From: Geomicrobium sp. JCM 19038 | Lineage (GTDB): Bacteria; Bacillota; Bacilli; Bacillales; Marinococcaceae | Assembly (NCBI RefSeq): GCF_000698125.1 | Contig: NZ_BAXA01000016.1 | Span: forward strand, 1-64,000 | Reading direction: 5' to 3' | Length of the DNA stretch: 64,000 bases | Made by a program: the position numbers and the translations under genes | Notes under the pieces: generated by a model | Databases searched by the model: none | What the model was told of the DNA's origin: nothing | The model's input: only the letters and a program-made list of their open reading frames with translations | Part shown: positions 1-8,614 of the stretch, one piece after another | How positions within the stretch are numbered: position 1 is the stretch's first letter | How the letters are laid out: each line of letters begins with the position of its first letter

Positions 1-465
1 CCAACGGGAGCAACAGGGGTAACGGGAGACATTGGTCCAACTGGTCCAACAGGTGGCGTAGCGCCTACTGAAACCTTTGGTTTTGCTGCGAATACAGCAG
101 CTCCTACGATCGCTGTCATTCTTGGAGGTACGAATGTTCCATTACCTGACGGTCAAAGTTTGAGCAATGTTACAGTAAGTGGTGATAATGAGACGTTCAC
201 AGTTACTGAAACGGGTAGCTATTTAATTAGCTATAGCTTACGTTATACAGTCGGATTGCTCTTAAGCTCTCAAATTACCGTTAACGGTACAGGTGTTCCT
301 CAATCAGCAGTTGAACCAACAGTTGCACTTACAGAAGCATCTGCAGATGTAATTATTCCTTTAGCTGCAGGAGATACCGTAACATTGCAATTGTTTGGTT
401 TAGTTGGAGCAGCAGTACTACAAGGTGGTCAAGGTGCAGGTTTGACTATTGTCCGCTTAAGTTAA
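1..465 (+). CDS. Collagen-like exosporium/spore surface protein, C-terminal part
   Basis: The open frame enters from the left edge, so the start is missing. The first 20 or so codons read as Gly-X-Y triplets rich in PTG, typical of BclA-like collagen repeats. They are followed by a roughly 130-residue globular domain rich in Ala, Val, Thr and Gly. This domain resembles the jelly-roll C-terminal domain of BclA/collagen-like spore glycoproteins, which trimerise on the exosporium surface. The stop codon is followed at once by a strong terminator, so the gene is the last of its transcript. The GXY repeats are seen directly; the spore-surface location is inferred from the family and from the nearby polysaccharide cluster. 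Confidence 0.8.
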   Translation, partial: PTGATGVTGDIGPTGPTGGVAPTETFGFAANTAAPTIAVILGGTNVPLPDGQSLSNVTVSGDNETFTVTETGSYLISYSLRYTVGLLLSSQITVNGTGVPQSAVEPTVALTEASADVIIPLAAGDTVTLQLFGLVGAAVLQGGQGAGLTIVRLS

Positions 466-467
466 GT

Positions 468-505
468 GAAATCCCCTTGTTCAAGATGAACAAGGGGATT
501 TTTTT
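468..505. terminator. Bidirectional rho-independent terminator
   Basis: A perfect stem (arms about 468-482 and 488-502, core CCCCTTGTTC/GAACAAGGGG) with a T-run on the + side and an A-run on the other. It lies between two convergent genes. Confidence 0.9.
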
Positions 506-506
506 A

Positions 507-1688
507 TTAAGATAATTTTTGAAGTGCCTGGCGAAGATCCTTCCATATATCAGCATAATGTTCAAGTCCAACAGAAAGACGGAGCAGTGAGTCGGTAATC
601 CCCATGCGATTACGATCTTTCAAAGCGATACTTGCATGCGTTGTGGAAGCTGGGTGTGAAATGAGTGTTTCGGCATCACCAAGACTGACTGCGAGTGGAA
701 TCATGGTAAGTTCATTTAAAAACGTAAAAACATCATTTTTATTGCCATCGATATGGAAGCTAATCATGCCACCACTGTTCATCATCTGGGTGCGGGCTAA
801 CTCATAATCGGAAAAAGAGGGGTCACCTGGAAACAACACGGTTTTTACCTTTGGGTGTTTCGCTAATCGCTTTGCAATTTTCTTAGCGTTGGCACAGTGA
901 CGATCCATACGAATGGCAAGTGTTTTCATACCGCGAAGAAGCAACCACGCATCAAATGGGCTGAGTACAGCTCCAATATTTTTTTGTGCGTACGATCGGA
1001 CATCTTTTACTAATTCATGAGGACCAGCGACAACACCTGCTATGACATCACCGTGACCACCAATGTATTTCGTTGCACTATGAATAACAAGGTCGGCACC
1101 TAACGTCAACGGTTGCTGAAGATAAGGGCTAGCAAAGGTATTATCAACTGCGAGTAATAAATCATGTTTTTTTGCAAAAGCTGAAACAGCCGTAATGCTG
1201 GACATTTTCATCGTAGGGTTAATCGGTGTTTCAAGTAAAACTAATGTTGTTTTCTTTTTAAGTTTAGTTTCAACGTGTTCGAGATCGTTAAAGTCGACAT
1301 ACGTAAATGAGATCTTATACCGGTCTTTCATTTGTTGCAATAAGCTGTACGTCGCACCGTAGATGCCGTCAGAAGCAAGAATATGCTCCCCTGATTTTAC
1401 GTGAGTAAAAAGTACAGCAGAAATTGCAGCCATCCCTGATGAGAATGCTAAGGCGCACTCTGCTCGTTCAGCAATGGCCATTCGTTCTTCAAATTGTGTG
1501 ACTGTTGGGTTACCCATTCGCGTATACACATAACCTGAATCAAGACCTGCGAAACGGGCTTCCCCAATTTCAGCTTGGTCAAAGGAGAACGTACTCGTTT
1601 GATAAAGAGGCGAGGTCAAGCTTCCGAAAGGGTCATGATGTTGATCGCGACCACCGTGAATATACGAAGTTTCTTTTCGATCATTCAA
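507..1688 (-). CDS. PLP-dependent methionine gamma-lyase / cystathionine gamma-synthase family enzyme
   Basis: 393-residue fold-type I PLP enzyme of the Cys/Met metabolism family. The internal-aldimine lysine sits in SATKY (Lys207), with the PLP-binding motifs SSGMAA, ETPINP and VDNTFASPYLQ. The stretch DAWLLLRGMKTL..RMDRHCANA is closest to methionine gamma-lyase (L-methionine to methanethiol, ammonia and 2-oxobutyrate). The residue matching the methionine gamma-lyase active-site cysteine after the Tyr-Gly pair (IYGAT, position 112) is Ala, so gamma-lyase versus gamma-synthase/cystathionine activity stays open. The start is TTG, fixed by AGGAGG seven bases upstream; the nearby ATG is out of frame. 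The gene stands alone, with no S-box or T-box in the 100 bases upstream. Confidence 0.85.
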   Translation of the reverse strand: MNDRKETSYIHGGRDQHHDPFGSLTSPLYQTSTFSFDQAEIGEARFAGLDSGYVYTRMGNPTVTQFEERMAIAERAECALAFSSGMAAISAVLFTHVKSGEHILASDGIYGATYSLLQQMKDRYKISFTYVDFNDLEHVETKLKKKTTLVLLETPINPTMKMSSITAVSAFAKKHDLLLAVDNTFASPYLQQPLTLGADLVIHSATKYIGGHGDVIAGVVAGPHELVKDVRSYAQKNIGAVLSPFDAWLLLRGMKTLAIRMDRHCANAKKIAKRLAKHPKVKTVLFPGDPSFSDYELARTQMMNSGGMISFHIDGNKNDVFTFLNELTMIPLAVSLGDAETLISHPASTTHASIALKDRNRMGITDSLLRLSVGLEHYADIWKDLRQALQKLS

Positions 1689-1794
1689 AAGATAACCTCC
1701 TAAAATAAATAAAAGAATTGGCTCCTCAATGTATAAATGACAGTTTAGGTTGTAAAACTAAGAATACATTGGAAAAAATTGAGGAGGCAGGAAA

Positions 1795-2070
1795 ATGAAT
1801 AAAGCTGATTTAATTCGTGTTGTAGCAGAAAAAAGTGAGTTAACGAAAAAGCAAAGTGAAACGGCCGTGAATGCTATTTTTGAAACGATTACGGAAAACT
1901 TACAAAATGGAGAACGTGTACAGTTGATTGGCTTTGGACAATTTGAAACTCGGAAACGTGATGCAAGAAAGGTACGCAACCCTCGCACTGGTGAAGAGAT
2001 TGAAGTGAAAGCGAGCATGTCTCCTGCTTTTAAACCAGGGAAGCGACTAAAACAAGCTGTAAATGTATGA
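1795..2070 (+). CDS. HU-family DNA-binding protein
   Basis: 91 residues, the normal HU length. The N-terminal helical dimerisation part (MNKADLI...) is followed by the HU signature [18 protein letters not shown] and the DNA-embracing arm with its conserved Arg-Asn-Pro. It is a homodimeric nucleoid protein that bends DNA. A strong RBS (GAGGAGG) lies eight bases before the ATG. Transcribed alone, divergently from the gamma-lyase gene. Confidence 0.95.
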   Translation: MNKADLIRVVAEKSELTKKQSETAVNAIFETITENLQNGERVQLIGFGQFETRKRDARKVRNPRTGEEIEVKASMSPAFKPGKRLKQAVNV

Positions 2071-2209
2071 GGTAATACAATAGCCTACGCTACCTAGCCT
2101 TGCATTGTTCTTCAATTTCGTGTTTGATTTTCCAACTTCTAGGTATAGATAACTAACCCAAAATGCCCTCAAGTCCATAGAGAATATATACGGAAAGGGT
2201 CGAACACGA

Positions 2210-2356
2210 ATGACGCAGTTTGATCAAGGAATGAACAAAGACTCCCTTATGAAGGAATTGTTAGAGTTGGAAGTGTATAAGGTTGATGGGAAGCAACTTT
2301 ACGAGCTAACGACGGAACAATTAGATGCTGCATATAAAGAACATTTAAGTATATAA
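2210..2356 (+). CDS. Small FbpA-like protein (Fur-regulated basic protein A family)
   Basis: 48-residue protein. Its centre (LLELEVYKVDGKQLYELT followed by EQLDAAYK) matches the short FbpA domain found in small Bacillus proteins, where a K-x-x-x-RQLYELTLxEL core is conserved. Family members act in iron-sparing responses in B. subtilis, but many paralogues have no known role. No clear Fur box is visible in the 140 bases upstream, so Fur control is not supported here. The RBS is weak (GGAAAGGG, about 10 bases upstream). A strong terminator follows directly. Confidence 0.65.
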   Translation: MTQFDQGMNKDSLMKELLELEVYKVDGKQLYELTTEQLDAAYKEHLSI

Positions 2357-2392
2357 AAGCTTGAAGACGAACTACGGTCTTCAAGCTTTTTT
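2357..2392 (+). terminator. Rho-independent terminator
   Basis: Perfect 12-bp stem AAGCTTGAAGAC/GTCTTCAAGCTT with an eight-base loop and a T-run, right after the stop of the small FbpA-like gene. Confidence 0.92.
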
Positions 2393-2486
2393 CATTGAAA
2401 AAAAGTTCTACATAAGTACAACTAGTCATTACATACGCTAAAGATGGTAAGCATTTGCACAAAAGTGTGGCAAGGAGGCGTGAGTG

Positions 2487-3163
2487 GTGAGTGATTTTTA
2501 TAATCAAAAAGACGAAACGTATTATCAGTCTTACAATACAGTGCTTGTGAATTTAATTCCTGAACAGGCAAAACGAATTGTTGATATTGGATGTTCATCA
2601 GGTAGGTTAGGGGAAGTGTTAAAAGAACGGAATGGCGCCTATGTTACAGGGATTGAGCATTTAAGGAAGCCGCTACGAAAGCAAAAAAAGTACTTGATCG
2701 GGTTCATTATGGAAACATCGAAGATGAAGCGTGGCCGTATCCAGATGAAACCTTTGATGTCGTTGTTTTTGGTGATGTTCTTGAACATTTAGTCGACCCA
2801 TGGGCTGTGTTACGTAAAGTCCATCCTTTTTTAGAAGAAGGTGGAGTCGTATGTGCAAGTATTCCTAACATTAATCACGTCTCCATTATTGAAGAATTGT
2901 TAAGGGGAAACTTTACGTATACGAAAATGGGGTTAATGGATCAAACCCATATGCGTTTCTTTACTGTAAATGAGATTCATAAAATGTTTGTTGAGAATGG
3001 CTTTGAATTTGAAGCTTTTCAATACATTCCTCTCGTTCAAGGGAATCAAGTTCAATTGTTAGAACGTTTAAAAGCAGTCGGTTCAGAGTTTGGAATCGAC
3101 ACAACAACGCTCGTTGAACGGGGAAGTGCATACCAATATGTTATGCGTGCGAGAAAAATATAA
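2487..3163 (+). pseudogene. Class I SAM-dependent methyltransferase of the polysaccharide cluster (one frameshift as written)
   Basis: Two frames join into one methyltransferase of about 225 residues. The first frame carries the SAM-binding motif VDIGCSSGRLGEVL. The second carries the acidic motif DETFDVVVFGDVLEHL, LRKVHPFLEEGGVV and MRFFTVNEI, as in methyltransferase type 11/12 enzymes of cell-surface glycan clusters. The frames part at about 2664-2666, where one missing base restores GIEHL-EAATKAKKV. AAGGAGG best fits the GTG at 2487 (another GTG lies at 2484). The GT2-methyltransferase and rfb genes follow, so it probably O-methylates a sugar of the same glycan; the acceptor cannot be read from sequence. 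Confidence 0.75.
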
Positions 3164-3222
3164 TGTAGATGGTTTCACGTTCATGGGCACCTCACATAAG
3201 AATAACAAACGGAGGTGTTTAA

Positions 3223-3987
3223 ATGATTACGAGCATTGTTGTGCTTACGTACAATGAACTTGATAAAACGAAGCAATGTATTGATAGTCTTTATAAACAT
3301 ACGAAGCGAGACGATTATGAATTGATCATCGTAGATAACGGTTCGAGCGATGGAACAAAAGCATACATCCAATCGTTGTCGGACGTTATTTTTATTGATA
3401 ATGAGAAGAACCAAGGGTTTGCAAAAGGGTGCAATCAAGGATTGAACGTCGCCACTGGGGCCGATGTTTTGTTTTTGAACAATGATACGGTATTAACGCC
3501 GAATTGGTTAGAGCCGTTGCGAAAAGCCTTGCATGAGTCAGATCAAGTAGCCATGGTAGGACCGATGAGCAATTATGTGTCTGGGGCACAGTTAACCAGT
3601 GTTGATTATGAATCGATTGATCAACTAGATGAATTCTCGATCAGACATTGTAACCAATACAAAGGAGAGACGAAGCGTGTTCTCAGGCTAGTCGGCTTCT
3701 GTTTACTCGTAAAAAAGCAACTGCTTGATGAAATTGCAGGATTTGATGAGCGTTATACGATGGGGTCATTTGAAGATGATGATCTATCCACGCAAATGTT
3801 TACGAAAGGGTACGAATTAAAGATTGTTCAAGACTCGTTCGTTCATCATCACGGTCATGCGACGTTTCAAGCGAATCAAGATATTGATATCTATGATTTG
3901 TATGTTCGAAACAAGCAAACGTTTATCGATAAATGGGGAACTGATATTACGATGTTCATGTTCCGAGAATTGAACTTGTTAACTTGA
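3223..3987 (+). CDS. Family 2 glycosyltransferase (probable N-terminal half of a GT2-methyltransferase fusion)
   Basis: 254 residues as written. It has a GT-A fold: N-terminal SIVVLTYNELDKTKQCIDSL, VDNGSSDGT, and an NND metal/nucleotide motif (residues 86-88) in place of the usual DXD. A GFDERY..GSFEDDDL acceptor-loop motif follows. It transfers a sugar from a nucleotide donor in the cytoplasm during surface polysaccharide synthesis. After GTDIT (about 3949) the frame changes: the next frame reads [17 protein letters not shown] straight into the downstream methyltransferase. The stop at 3985-3987 is therefore probably an artefact of one missing base. RBS GGAGG at 3212-3216. Confidence 0.85.
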   Translation: MITSIVVLTYNELDKTKQCIDSLYKHTKRDDYELIIVDNGSSDGTKAYIQSLSDVIFIDNEKNQGFAKGCNQGLNVATGADVLFLNNDTVLTPNWLEPLRKALHESDQVAMVGPMSNYVSGAQLTSVDYESIDQLDEFSIRHCNQYKGETKRVLRLVGFCLLVKKQLLDEIAGFDERYTMGSFEDDDLSTQMFTKGYELKIVQDSFVHHHGHATFQANQDIDIYDLYVRNKQTFIDKWGTDITMFMFRELNLLT

Positions 3988-4613
3988 TTGCAACAAACAG
4001 TCGTAAGGTGCTTGAAATCGGTTGTGGTGCAGGCGCAACAGGGCTTGATTATCGCAACCGTAATCATGATGTTGTGATTCATGGAATTGAAGAACGTGAA
4101 ATGATCGGCAAGATGGCACAAAGCCATTACGACTATGTGCAAATTCCAGACAGTTACGATCAAATTGACTTTACACAACTATCTTCTGATTATGATTCTA
4201 TTGTGTTGCATAACGTCCTTGAGAAAATTGTTGATCCGTGGACATTTATTGATCAGATCAGTCAGATACTAAAGCCTGGTGGTGTACTTGTTTGTAGCGT
4301 ACCAAATGTATGCCATGGGGAAGTTATGATGCAAATGTTGCAAGGCCAATGGACGTATGCACAGTCGGGAGTGCTTGAAGCACAGCATGTGCGATTTTTT
4401 ACTCCATACAGCGTAGACCAATTGTTTGCTGGTAAGCCATTTCAATTGCAGCTAAAAACGTATACGCAACTCGAGCAAGATGAGCGTACGAACTTGTTTT
4501 TACAAGATGTCGAAGAAGCGGGTAGAAAGCATGGATTTCAGCTTGGCCAGTTAACTTCATTTGCAAAAATGCATCAAGTCATTTTCCAACTTAAACGAAC
4601 AGGAGGAGAGTGA
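3984..4613 (+). CDS. SAM-dependent methyltransferase (probable C-terminal half of the GT2 fusion)
   Basis: About 209 residues with SAM motif [41 protein letters not shown] and the HVRFFTP motif shared with the methyltransferase at the head of the cluster. As written it would start at a TTG that overlaps the upstream stop and has no RBS. Codons upstream in the same frame, back to about 3951, encode sensible linker sequence. One polypeptide of about 463 residues with the glycosyltransferase is therefore more likely. Its likely job is to methylate a sugar that the same protein adds; this is inferred from the fusion, not shown. Confidence 0.8.
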   Translation: MIATNSRKVLEIGCGAGATGLDYRNRNHDVVIHGIEEREMIGKMAQSHYDYVQIPDSYDQIDFTQLSSDYDSIVLHNVLEKIVDPWTFIDQISQILKPGGVLVCSVPNVCHGEVMMQMLQGQWTYAQSGVLEAQHVRFFTPYSVDQLFAGKPFQLQLKTYTQLEQDERTNLFLQDVEEAGRKHGFQLGQLTSFAKMHQVIFQLKRTGGE

Positions 4614-4617
4614 GGCG

Positions 4618-5496
4618 ATGAAGGGAATTATTTTAGCTGGGGGAGACGGTACACGACTTTACCCACTCACCCGTGTCGTTTCGAAACAATTGCTTCCTGT
4701 TTACGATAAGCCGATGATTTATTATCCGTTGTCGGTTTTCATGCTCGCAGATATTCGTGAAATCTTAATTATAAGTACTCCGCAAGATACACCAAGGTTT
4801 GAACAAATGCTCGGAGACGGTTCTTCCATTGGATTAAACATTACGTACAAAGTGCAAGAAGCACCAAAAGGAATCGCTGAGGCGCTCATTTTAGGAGAGT
4901 CATTTATTGATGGTGATTCTGTAGCGTTAATTCTTGGAGATAACATCTTTTATGGAAGTCAGTTTTCTAGTGTTGTTCAGCGCGCATCTAAGTTAAAGGA
5001 AGGTGCGATTGTTTTTGGCTATCCAGTAAAACGACCAGAGCGATTTGGGGTAGTTGAAATCGACCAAAAGGGTAAAGCGATTTCGCTTGAGGAAAAGCCT
5101 GAGCAACCAAAGTCTTCGATTGCTGTTACGGGCTTATATTTTTACGATCAACAGGCCGTTCAATATGCAAAAGATATTACCCCATCTGCACGTGGTGAAT
5201 TAGAGATTACAGCAGTGAATCAGCGATATCTCGATGAGGGCAAGTTGCATGTTGAACAATTAGGTCGTGGGTTTGCTTGGTTAGACACAGGAACACACCA
5301 ATCGTTACTAGATGCATCGTCTTTCATTGAAACGATTGAAGAACGACAAAGTCTGAAGATTGCATGTATTGAAGAGATTGCTTATCGAAAATCGTTCATT
5401 TCCAAAGAACAGTTAAGGCAACTGGCAGAACCGCTAAAGAAAAACGCGTATGGCCAGTATTTGCTCTCAATTATTGATAACGAACGAGGAGGATGA
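4618..5496 (+). CDS. rfbA: Glucose-1-phosphate thymidylyltransferase
   Basis: 292 residues, full length. Nucleotidyltransferase signature [16 protein letters not shown] near the N-terminus, [30 protein letters not shown] and AWLDTGTH are all present. It makes dTDP-glucose from dTTP and glucose-1-phosphate, the first step to dTDP-rhamnose and other 6-deoxysugars. The ATG at 4618 is chosen because AGGAGGAG lies just upstream and earlier in-frame codons overlap the methyltransferase. It overlaps or abuts rfbB in one operon. The closest arrangement known to me is spsI-spsJ-spsK of the B. subtilis spore-coat polysaccharide operon. Confidence 0.95.
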   Translation: MKGIILAGGDGTRLYPLTRVVSKQLLPVYDKPMIYYPLSVFMLADIREILIISTPQDTPRFEQMLGDGSSIGLNITYKVQEAPKGIAEALILGESFIDGDSVALILGDNIFYGSQFSSVVQRASKLKEGAIVFGYPVKRPERFGVVEIDQKGKAISLEEKPEQPKSSIAVTGLYFYDQQAVQYAKDITPSARGELEITAVNQRYLDEGKLHVEQLGRGFAWLDTGTHQSLLDASSFIETIEERQSLKIACIEEIAYRKSFISKEQLRQLAEPLKKNAYGQYLLSIIDNERGG

Positions 5497-5498
5497 GT

Positions 5499-6467
5499 AT
5501 GAATGTCCTAGTTACTGGTGGAGCGGGTTTTATCGGAAGTCACTTTATTCTTCATGCTTTAGAAGAAGACCCTTCAATTACGATCGTGAATGTGGATCGG
5601 CTAACGTATGCTGCAGACCTCTCTTACCTTCAACAAGTAGAGAAAGACGGTCGATATTTGTTCGTGCAAGCTGACATTTGTGATCATGACAGGATGCTTC
5701 AGCTGGTATACGATCATCGCATTGAAGCGATCGTGAACTTCGCTGCAGAATCACACGTTGACAGAAGTATCCAAGACAGTGCTCCGTTTTTACGTACGAA
5801 CATTACAGGTACCCATTCATTGCTTGAAGTGGCAAGAAAATGTGGCGGCATCCGCTATGTGCAAATTTCAACAGATGAAGTGTACGGATCACTATCTTTT
5901 GATGATTTAAGGCTGTTTACTGAACAATCCGTATTACAACCGAACAATCCTTATTCGGCTAGTAAGGCAGGTGCTGATTTACTCGTACGATCGTATTATG
6001 AGACGCACGGATTACCAGTGAATATTACACGTTGTTCGAACAATTATGGTCCTCATCAACACGCAGAGAAGTTATTGCCAACGTTAATCGAGCGTTCGAA
6101 CAAACAACTGTCGTTACCGATTTATGGGGACGGTAAAAACATACGTGATTGGTTATACGTAAAAGATCATGTTCAAGCCATCTTACTCGTTCTTCAAAAA
6201 GGGACGATTGGCGACGTGTACAATATTGGCGGTACGAATGAATGGGCGAACAATGAAGTGGCAAAACACGTTCTAGACTATTTTGGTTTGCCTCATTCAA
6301 ACATCTCTTATGTGTCAGATCGGCCTGGTCACGATCAAAGGTATGCAATTGATGCATCTAAAATTCAACAACAGTTAGGGTGCAGCCTCAGACAACGTTT
6401 GAGCAAGGTCTCGTTGAAACGATTGAATGGTACCTTGAAAGAGGGGATAATTCGTGAGTATCCATAA
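5499..6467 (+). CDS. rfbB: dTDP-glucose 4,6-dehydratase (C-terminus frameshifted as written)
   Basis: Extended SDR enzyme with the NAD-binding motif TGGAGFIGS, catalytic Thr-Asp-Glu (residues 125-127) and Tyr152-x3-Lys156 (YSASK). It converts dTDP-glucose to dTDP-4-keto-6-deoxyglucose. ATG 5499 suits the GAGGAGG spacing better than ATG 5493. The last 28 residues as written are not family-like. Adding one base near 6380 gives LGWQPQTTFEQGLVETIEWY and a stop at 6455-6457, which overlaps the GTG of rfbD by four bases. The repaired end is almost certainly right; the frame shown to 6467 is only what is written. Confidence 0.92.
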   Translation: MNVLVTGGAGFIGSHFILHALEEDPSITIVNVDRLTYAADLSYLQQVEKDGRYLFVQADICDHDRMLQLVYDHRIEAIVNFAAESHVDRSIQDSAPFLRTNITGTHSLLEVARKCGGIRYVQISTDEVYGSLSFDDLRLFTEQSVLQPNNPYSASKAGADLLVRSYYETHGLPVNITRCSNNYGPHQHAEKLLPTLIERSNKQLSLPIYGDGKNIRDWLYVKDHVQAILLVLQKGTIGDVYNIGGTNEWANNEVAKHVLDYFGLPHSNISYVSDRPGHDQRYAIDASKIQQQLGCSLRQRLSKVSLKRLNGTLKEGIIREYP

Positions 6468-7320
6468 AGTACTCGTGACAGGTGCTTGTGGTCAGCTAGG
6501 CAACGCACTCGTCAAGCAATTGTTGATAGCAGGCTATAATGTTGTGCCGATGGATCGTAAGCGATGTGATGTTCGGATGCTTGAAGAAGTCTATCAGATC
6601 TTCACAAAAGAAAAACCCGATGTAGTCATTCATGCGGCAGCATATACGAACGTCGACGCTGCTGAAGAGAATATGGACGATGCTTATGCCGTGAATACGT
6701 ATGGCACGAGAAATGTAGCCATTGCTGCAAAAGATGTTGGTGCACGACTCGTTTACGTCAGTACGGACTTTGTATTTGAAGGGAATCAAACGAAGCCGTA
6801 TTCAGAGTTTGATCAAACAAATCCACTTACAGTATACGGGCAATCTAAACTCGCCGGTGAGTCGATGGTTGCCCATTTTCATCCTCGTTCTTATACGGTT
6901 CGTACGTCGTGGTTATATGGAGAAGATGGCCATCATTTTGTAAGTAAAATCATTCAACGAGCTCGCGAAGTAAATGAGTTGCAAGTCGTCAGTGATGAGA
7001 TTGGTACGCCGACGTATACGTATGATCTCGCTAGTTTTATTCAACAACTTATGAACACAAAAGCGTACGGAACGTATCATTTTTCAAATCAAGGTAGCTG
7101 TTCACGATATGAATGGGCAAAGGAAATTATTCAATACACAAAAATAGACGTTCCAGTGCGACCAATTCAACGTAACGAGCTTCATATGAATGGTGTCCCA
7201 AGGCCATACTATTCCGTATTAGCTCACCAAGCACTACGTCTAAATGGATTCCCAAAGCCTAGACCGTGGCAAGAGGCGCTAGAGGAATATGTAAATAGGC
7301 AACACTCCTCCAATTCATGA
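6454..7320 (+). CDS. rfbD: dTDP-4-dehydrorhamnose reductase
   Basis: 288-residue SDR protein with VLVTGACGQLG, the AAAYTNVDAAE motif, STDFVFEG and the catalytic Tyr128-x3-Lys132 (YGQSK). It reduces dTDP-4-keto-L-rhamnose to dTDP-L-rhamnose with NAD(P)H. The GTG start overlaps the repaired rfbB stop (GTGA). The 3,5-epimerase RfbC, which supplies its substrate, is not in the cluster, so rhamnose synthesis would need an epimerase encoded elsewhere. Confidence 0.93.
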   Translation: MSIHKVLVTGACGQLGNALVKQLLIAGYNVVPMDRKRCDVRMLEEVYQIFTKEKPDVVIHAAAYTNVDAAEENMDDAYAVNTYGTRNVAIAAKDVGARLVYVSTDFVFEGNQTKPYSEFDQTNPLTVYGQSKLAGESMVAHFHPRSYTVRTSWLYGEDGHHFVSKIIQRAREVNELQVVSDEIGTPTYTYDLASFIQQLMNTKAYGTYHFSNQGSCSRYEWAKEIIQYTKIDVPVRPIQRNELHMNGVPRPYYSVLAHQALRLNGFPKPRPWQEALEEYVNRQHSSNS

Positions 7321-7352
7321 TACGATATGTGGGTGAAGGAGGAATGAACAAC

Positions 7353-7547
7353 ATGGATGGAAAAACGCGCGCAGACGTTACACCTGGTAAAGTTGTGGAT
7401 ATCGTATTGAAAGCCGACCAACGAACAGGTAAGACGACACAAGGGACAGTGAAAGAATTACTTACAAAGTCAAACCATCATCCGCACGGTATTAAAGTAC
7501 GCTTAACTGACGGACAGGTTGGACGCGTAAAGAAAATTTACGAATGA
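7353..7547 (+). CDS. YwbE-family small basic protein
   Basis: About 64 residues. The core TPGKVVDIVLKADQRTGK..GTVKELLT followed by HPHGIKVRL and GQVGRVKKI matches the YwbE family of Firmicutes, a short beta-rich protein of unknown function. The ATG at 7353 is preferred over 7344 because AAGGAGG (7336-7342) then has workable spacing. Monocistronic, downstream of the rfb genes. Confidence 0.8.
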   Translation: MDGKTRADVTPGKVVDIVLKADQRTGKTTQGTVKELLTKSNHHPHGIKVRLTDGQVGRVKKIYE

Positions 7548-7711
7548 AAAGAATAAGGCGTTCCTTGAAAAGAAAGCTGTGACTAATGCGAGGCACGCCT
7601 TGATTCAACAGAAAGTGAAGTGCATATTGCTTCAATAGGAGCAACGTATACATAGATTTGAATGCCGAAATAAAGTTAGCATTTAGCAGTATTTAAGCGA
7701 GGTGACATCCT

Positions 7712-8569
7712 ATGAAAGACCTTCAATTACTCGTCGCGTTGGACGAATACCGCTCCATGCAAAAAGCTGCGTCTCACTTGTTTATCTCACAACCTGCGAT
7801 TAGTCAGCGGTTAAAGACGATCGAAAATGAATGGGGACAAGAGTTGTTTATTCGAACGAGTGCAGGTATTGTACCGACGCCATCTGGCGAGATTGTCATT
7901 GCTCATGCCAAACTGCAACTTCAAGCGGTTCAAACAACGAAGGATCAGCTAGCGATGGTTGATTATCACGTTGCAGGTTCCTTAAAAATAGGCGTCTCAT
8001 CCGTTGTTGCTCAATATGTATTACCAACCGTACTTGCAGAGTATATGACAACGTTCCCTGAAGTACGAATTGAAATGCAAACAGGGCTAAGCGAAGACTT
8101 ATTAAAAGACGTCGTGCATCATCACGTTACGATTGTACGTGGCGATGAACCTTTAATTGGAATGGCGGTACAACCTTGGTTTACGGAATCATTAGCACTT
8201 GTTTATAAAGAAACGGGAATGACAGCAACGGAAGTTCTTCAGCAAAAGCCGTTCCTATCTTTTCAAACCGAACCAAGCTATCATGTGAATGTTAGAAAAG
8301 CAATCTTAAATCAATACAATGTATGGCCAGAGCGAATGCTCGAAGTGAACAACATTGGTACGTGTAAAGCATTAACGTTAGCTGGGGTTGGAGCTGCTGT
8401 TTTACCAGCATGTAGTGTGGAAGATTTAGATGAACGGTATCGGGTAGAGCTCATCCCTAACTCAGAGCGCAAGACGTGGGTTGTGTTTGAGAAAGAATAT
8501 AGACAGTTACCACAAGTTGAAGCGTTTTTAACGATGTTAGAACAACAAAAAGCGAACGATTCTAGATGA
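7712..8569 (+). CDS. LysR-family transcriptional regulator
   Basis: 285 residues. An N-terminal winged helix-turn-helix (LQLLVALDEYRSMQKAASHLFISQPAISQRLK) is followed by an effector-binding domain of the periplasmic-binding type. The DNA-binding part resembles B. subtilis YwbI, a LysR regulator near ywbE, but no target gene sits divergently beside it: the gene upstream, ywbE, runs the same way. The RBS GAGGTGA is well placed. The terminator stem overlaps its last codons. The effector is unknown. Confidence 0.88.
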   Translation: MKDLQLLVALDEYRSMQKAASHLFISQPAISQRLKTIENEWGQELFIRTSAGIVPTPSGEIVIAHAKLQLQAVQTTKDQLAMVDYHVAGSLKIGVSSVVAQYVLPTVLAEYMTTFPEVRIEMQTGLSEDLLKDVVHHHVTIVRGDEPLIGMAVQPWFTESLALVYKETGMTATEVLQQKPFLSFQTEPSYHVNVRKAILNQYNVWPERMLEVNNIGTCKALTLAGVGAAVLPACSVEDLDERYRVELIPNSERKTWVVFEKEYRQLPQVEAFLTMLEQQKANDSR

Positions 8570-8585
8570 CTCGTTTGCTTTTTGT
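8547..8585 (+). terminator. Terminator overlapping the 3' end of the LysR gene
   Basis: AAAAAGCGAACGA (8547-8559) pairs with TCGTTTGCTTTTT (8571-8583), so the stop codon lies in the loop. The T-run serves the + strand and the A-run could serve the minus-strand deacetylase gene. Confidence 0.82.
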
Positions 8586-8614
8586 TTGGTCAATGACTTG
8601 TAGGTTTACGAACA

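Noticed and set aside
2071-2209. Fur box for the FbpA-like gene
   Set aside because: No TGATAAT-type inverted repeat is visible in the 140 bases upstream, so only the protein likeness remains.
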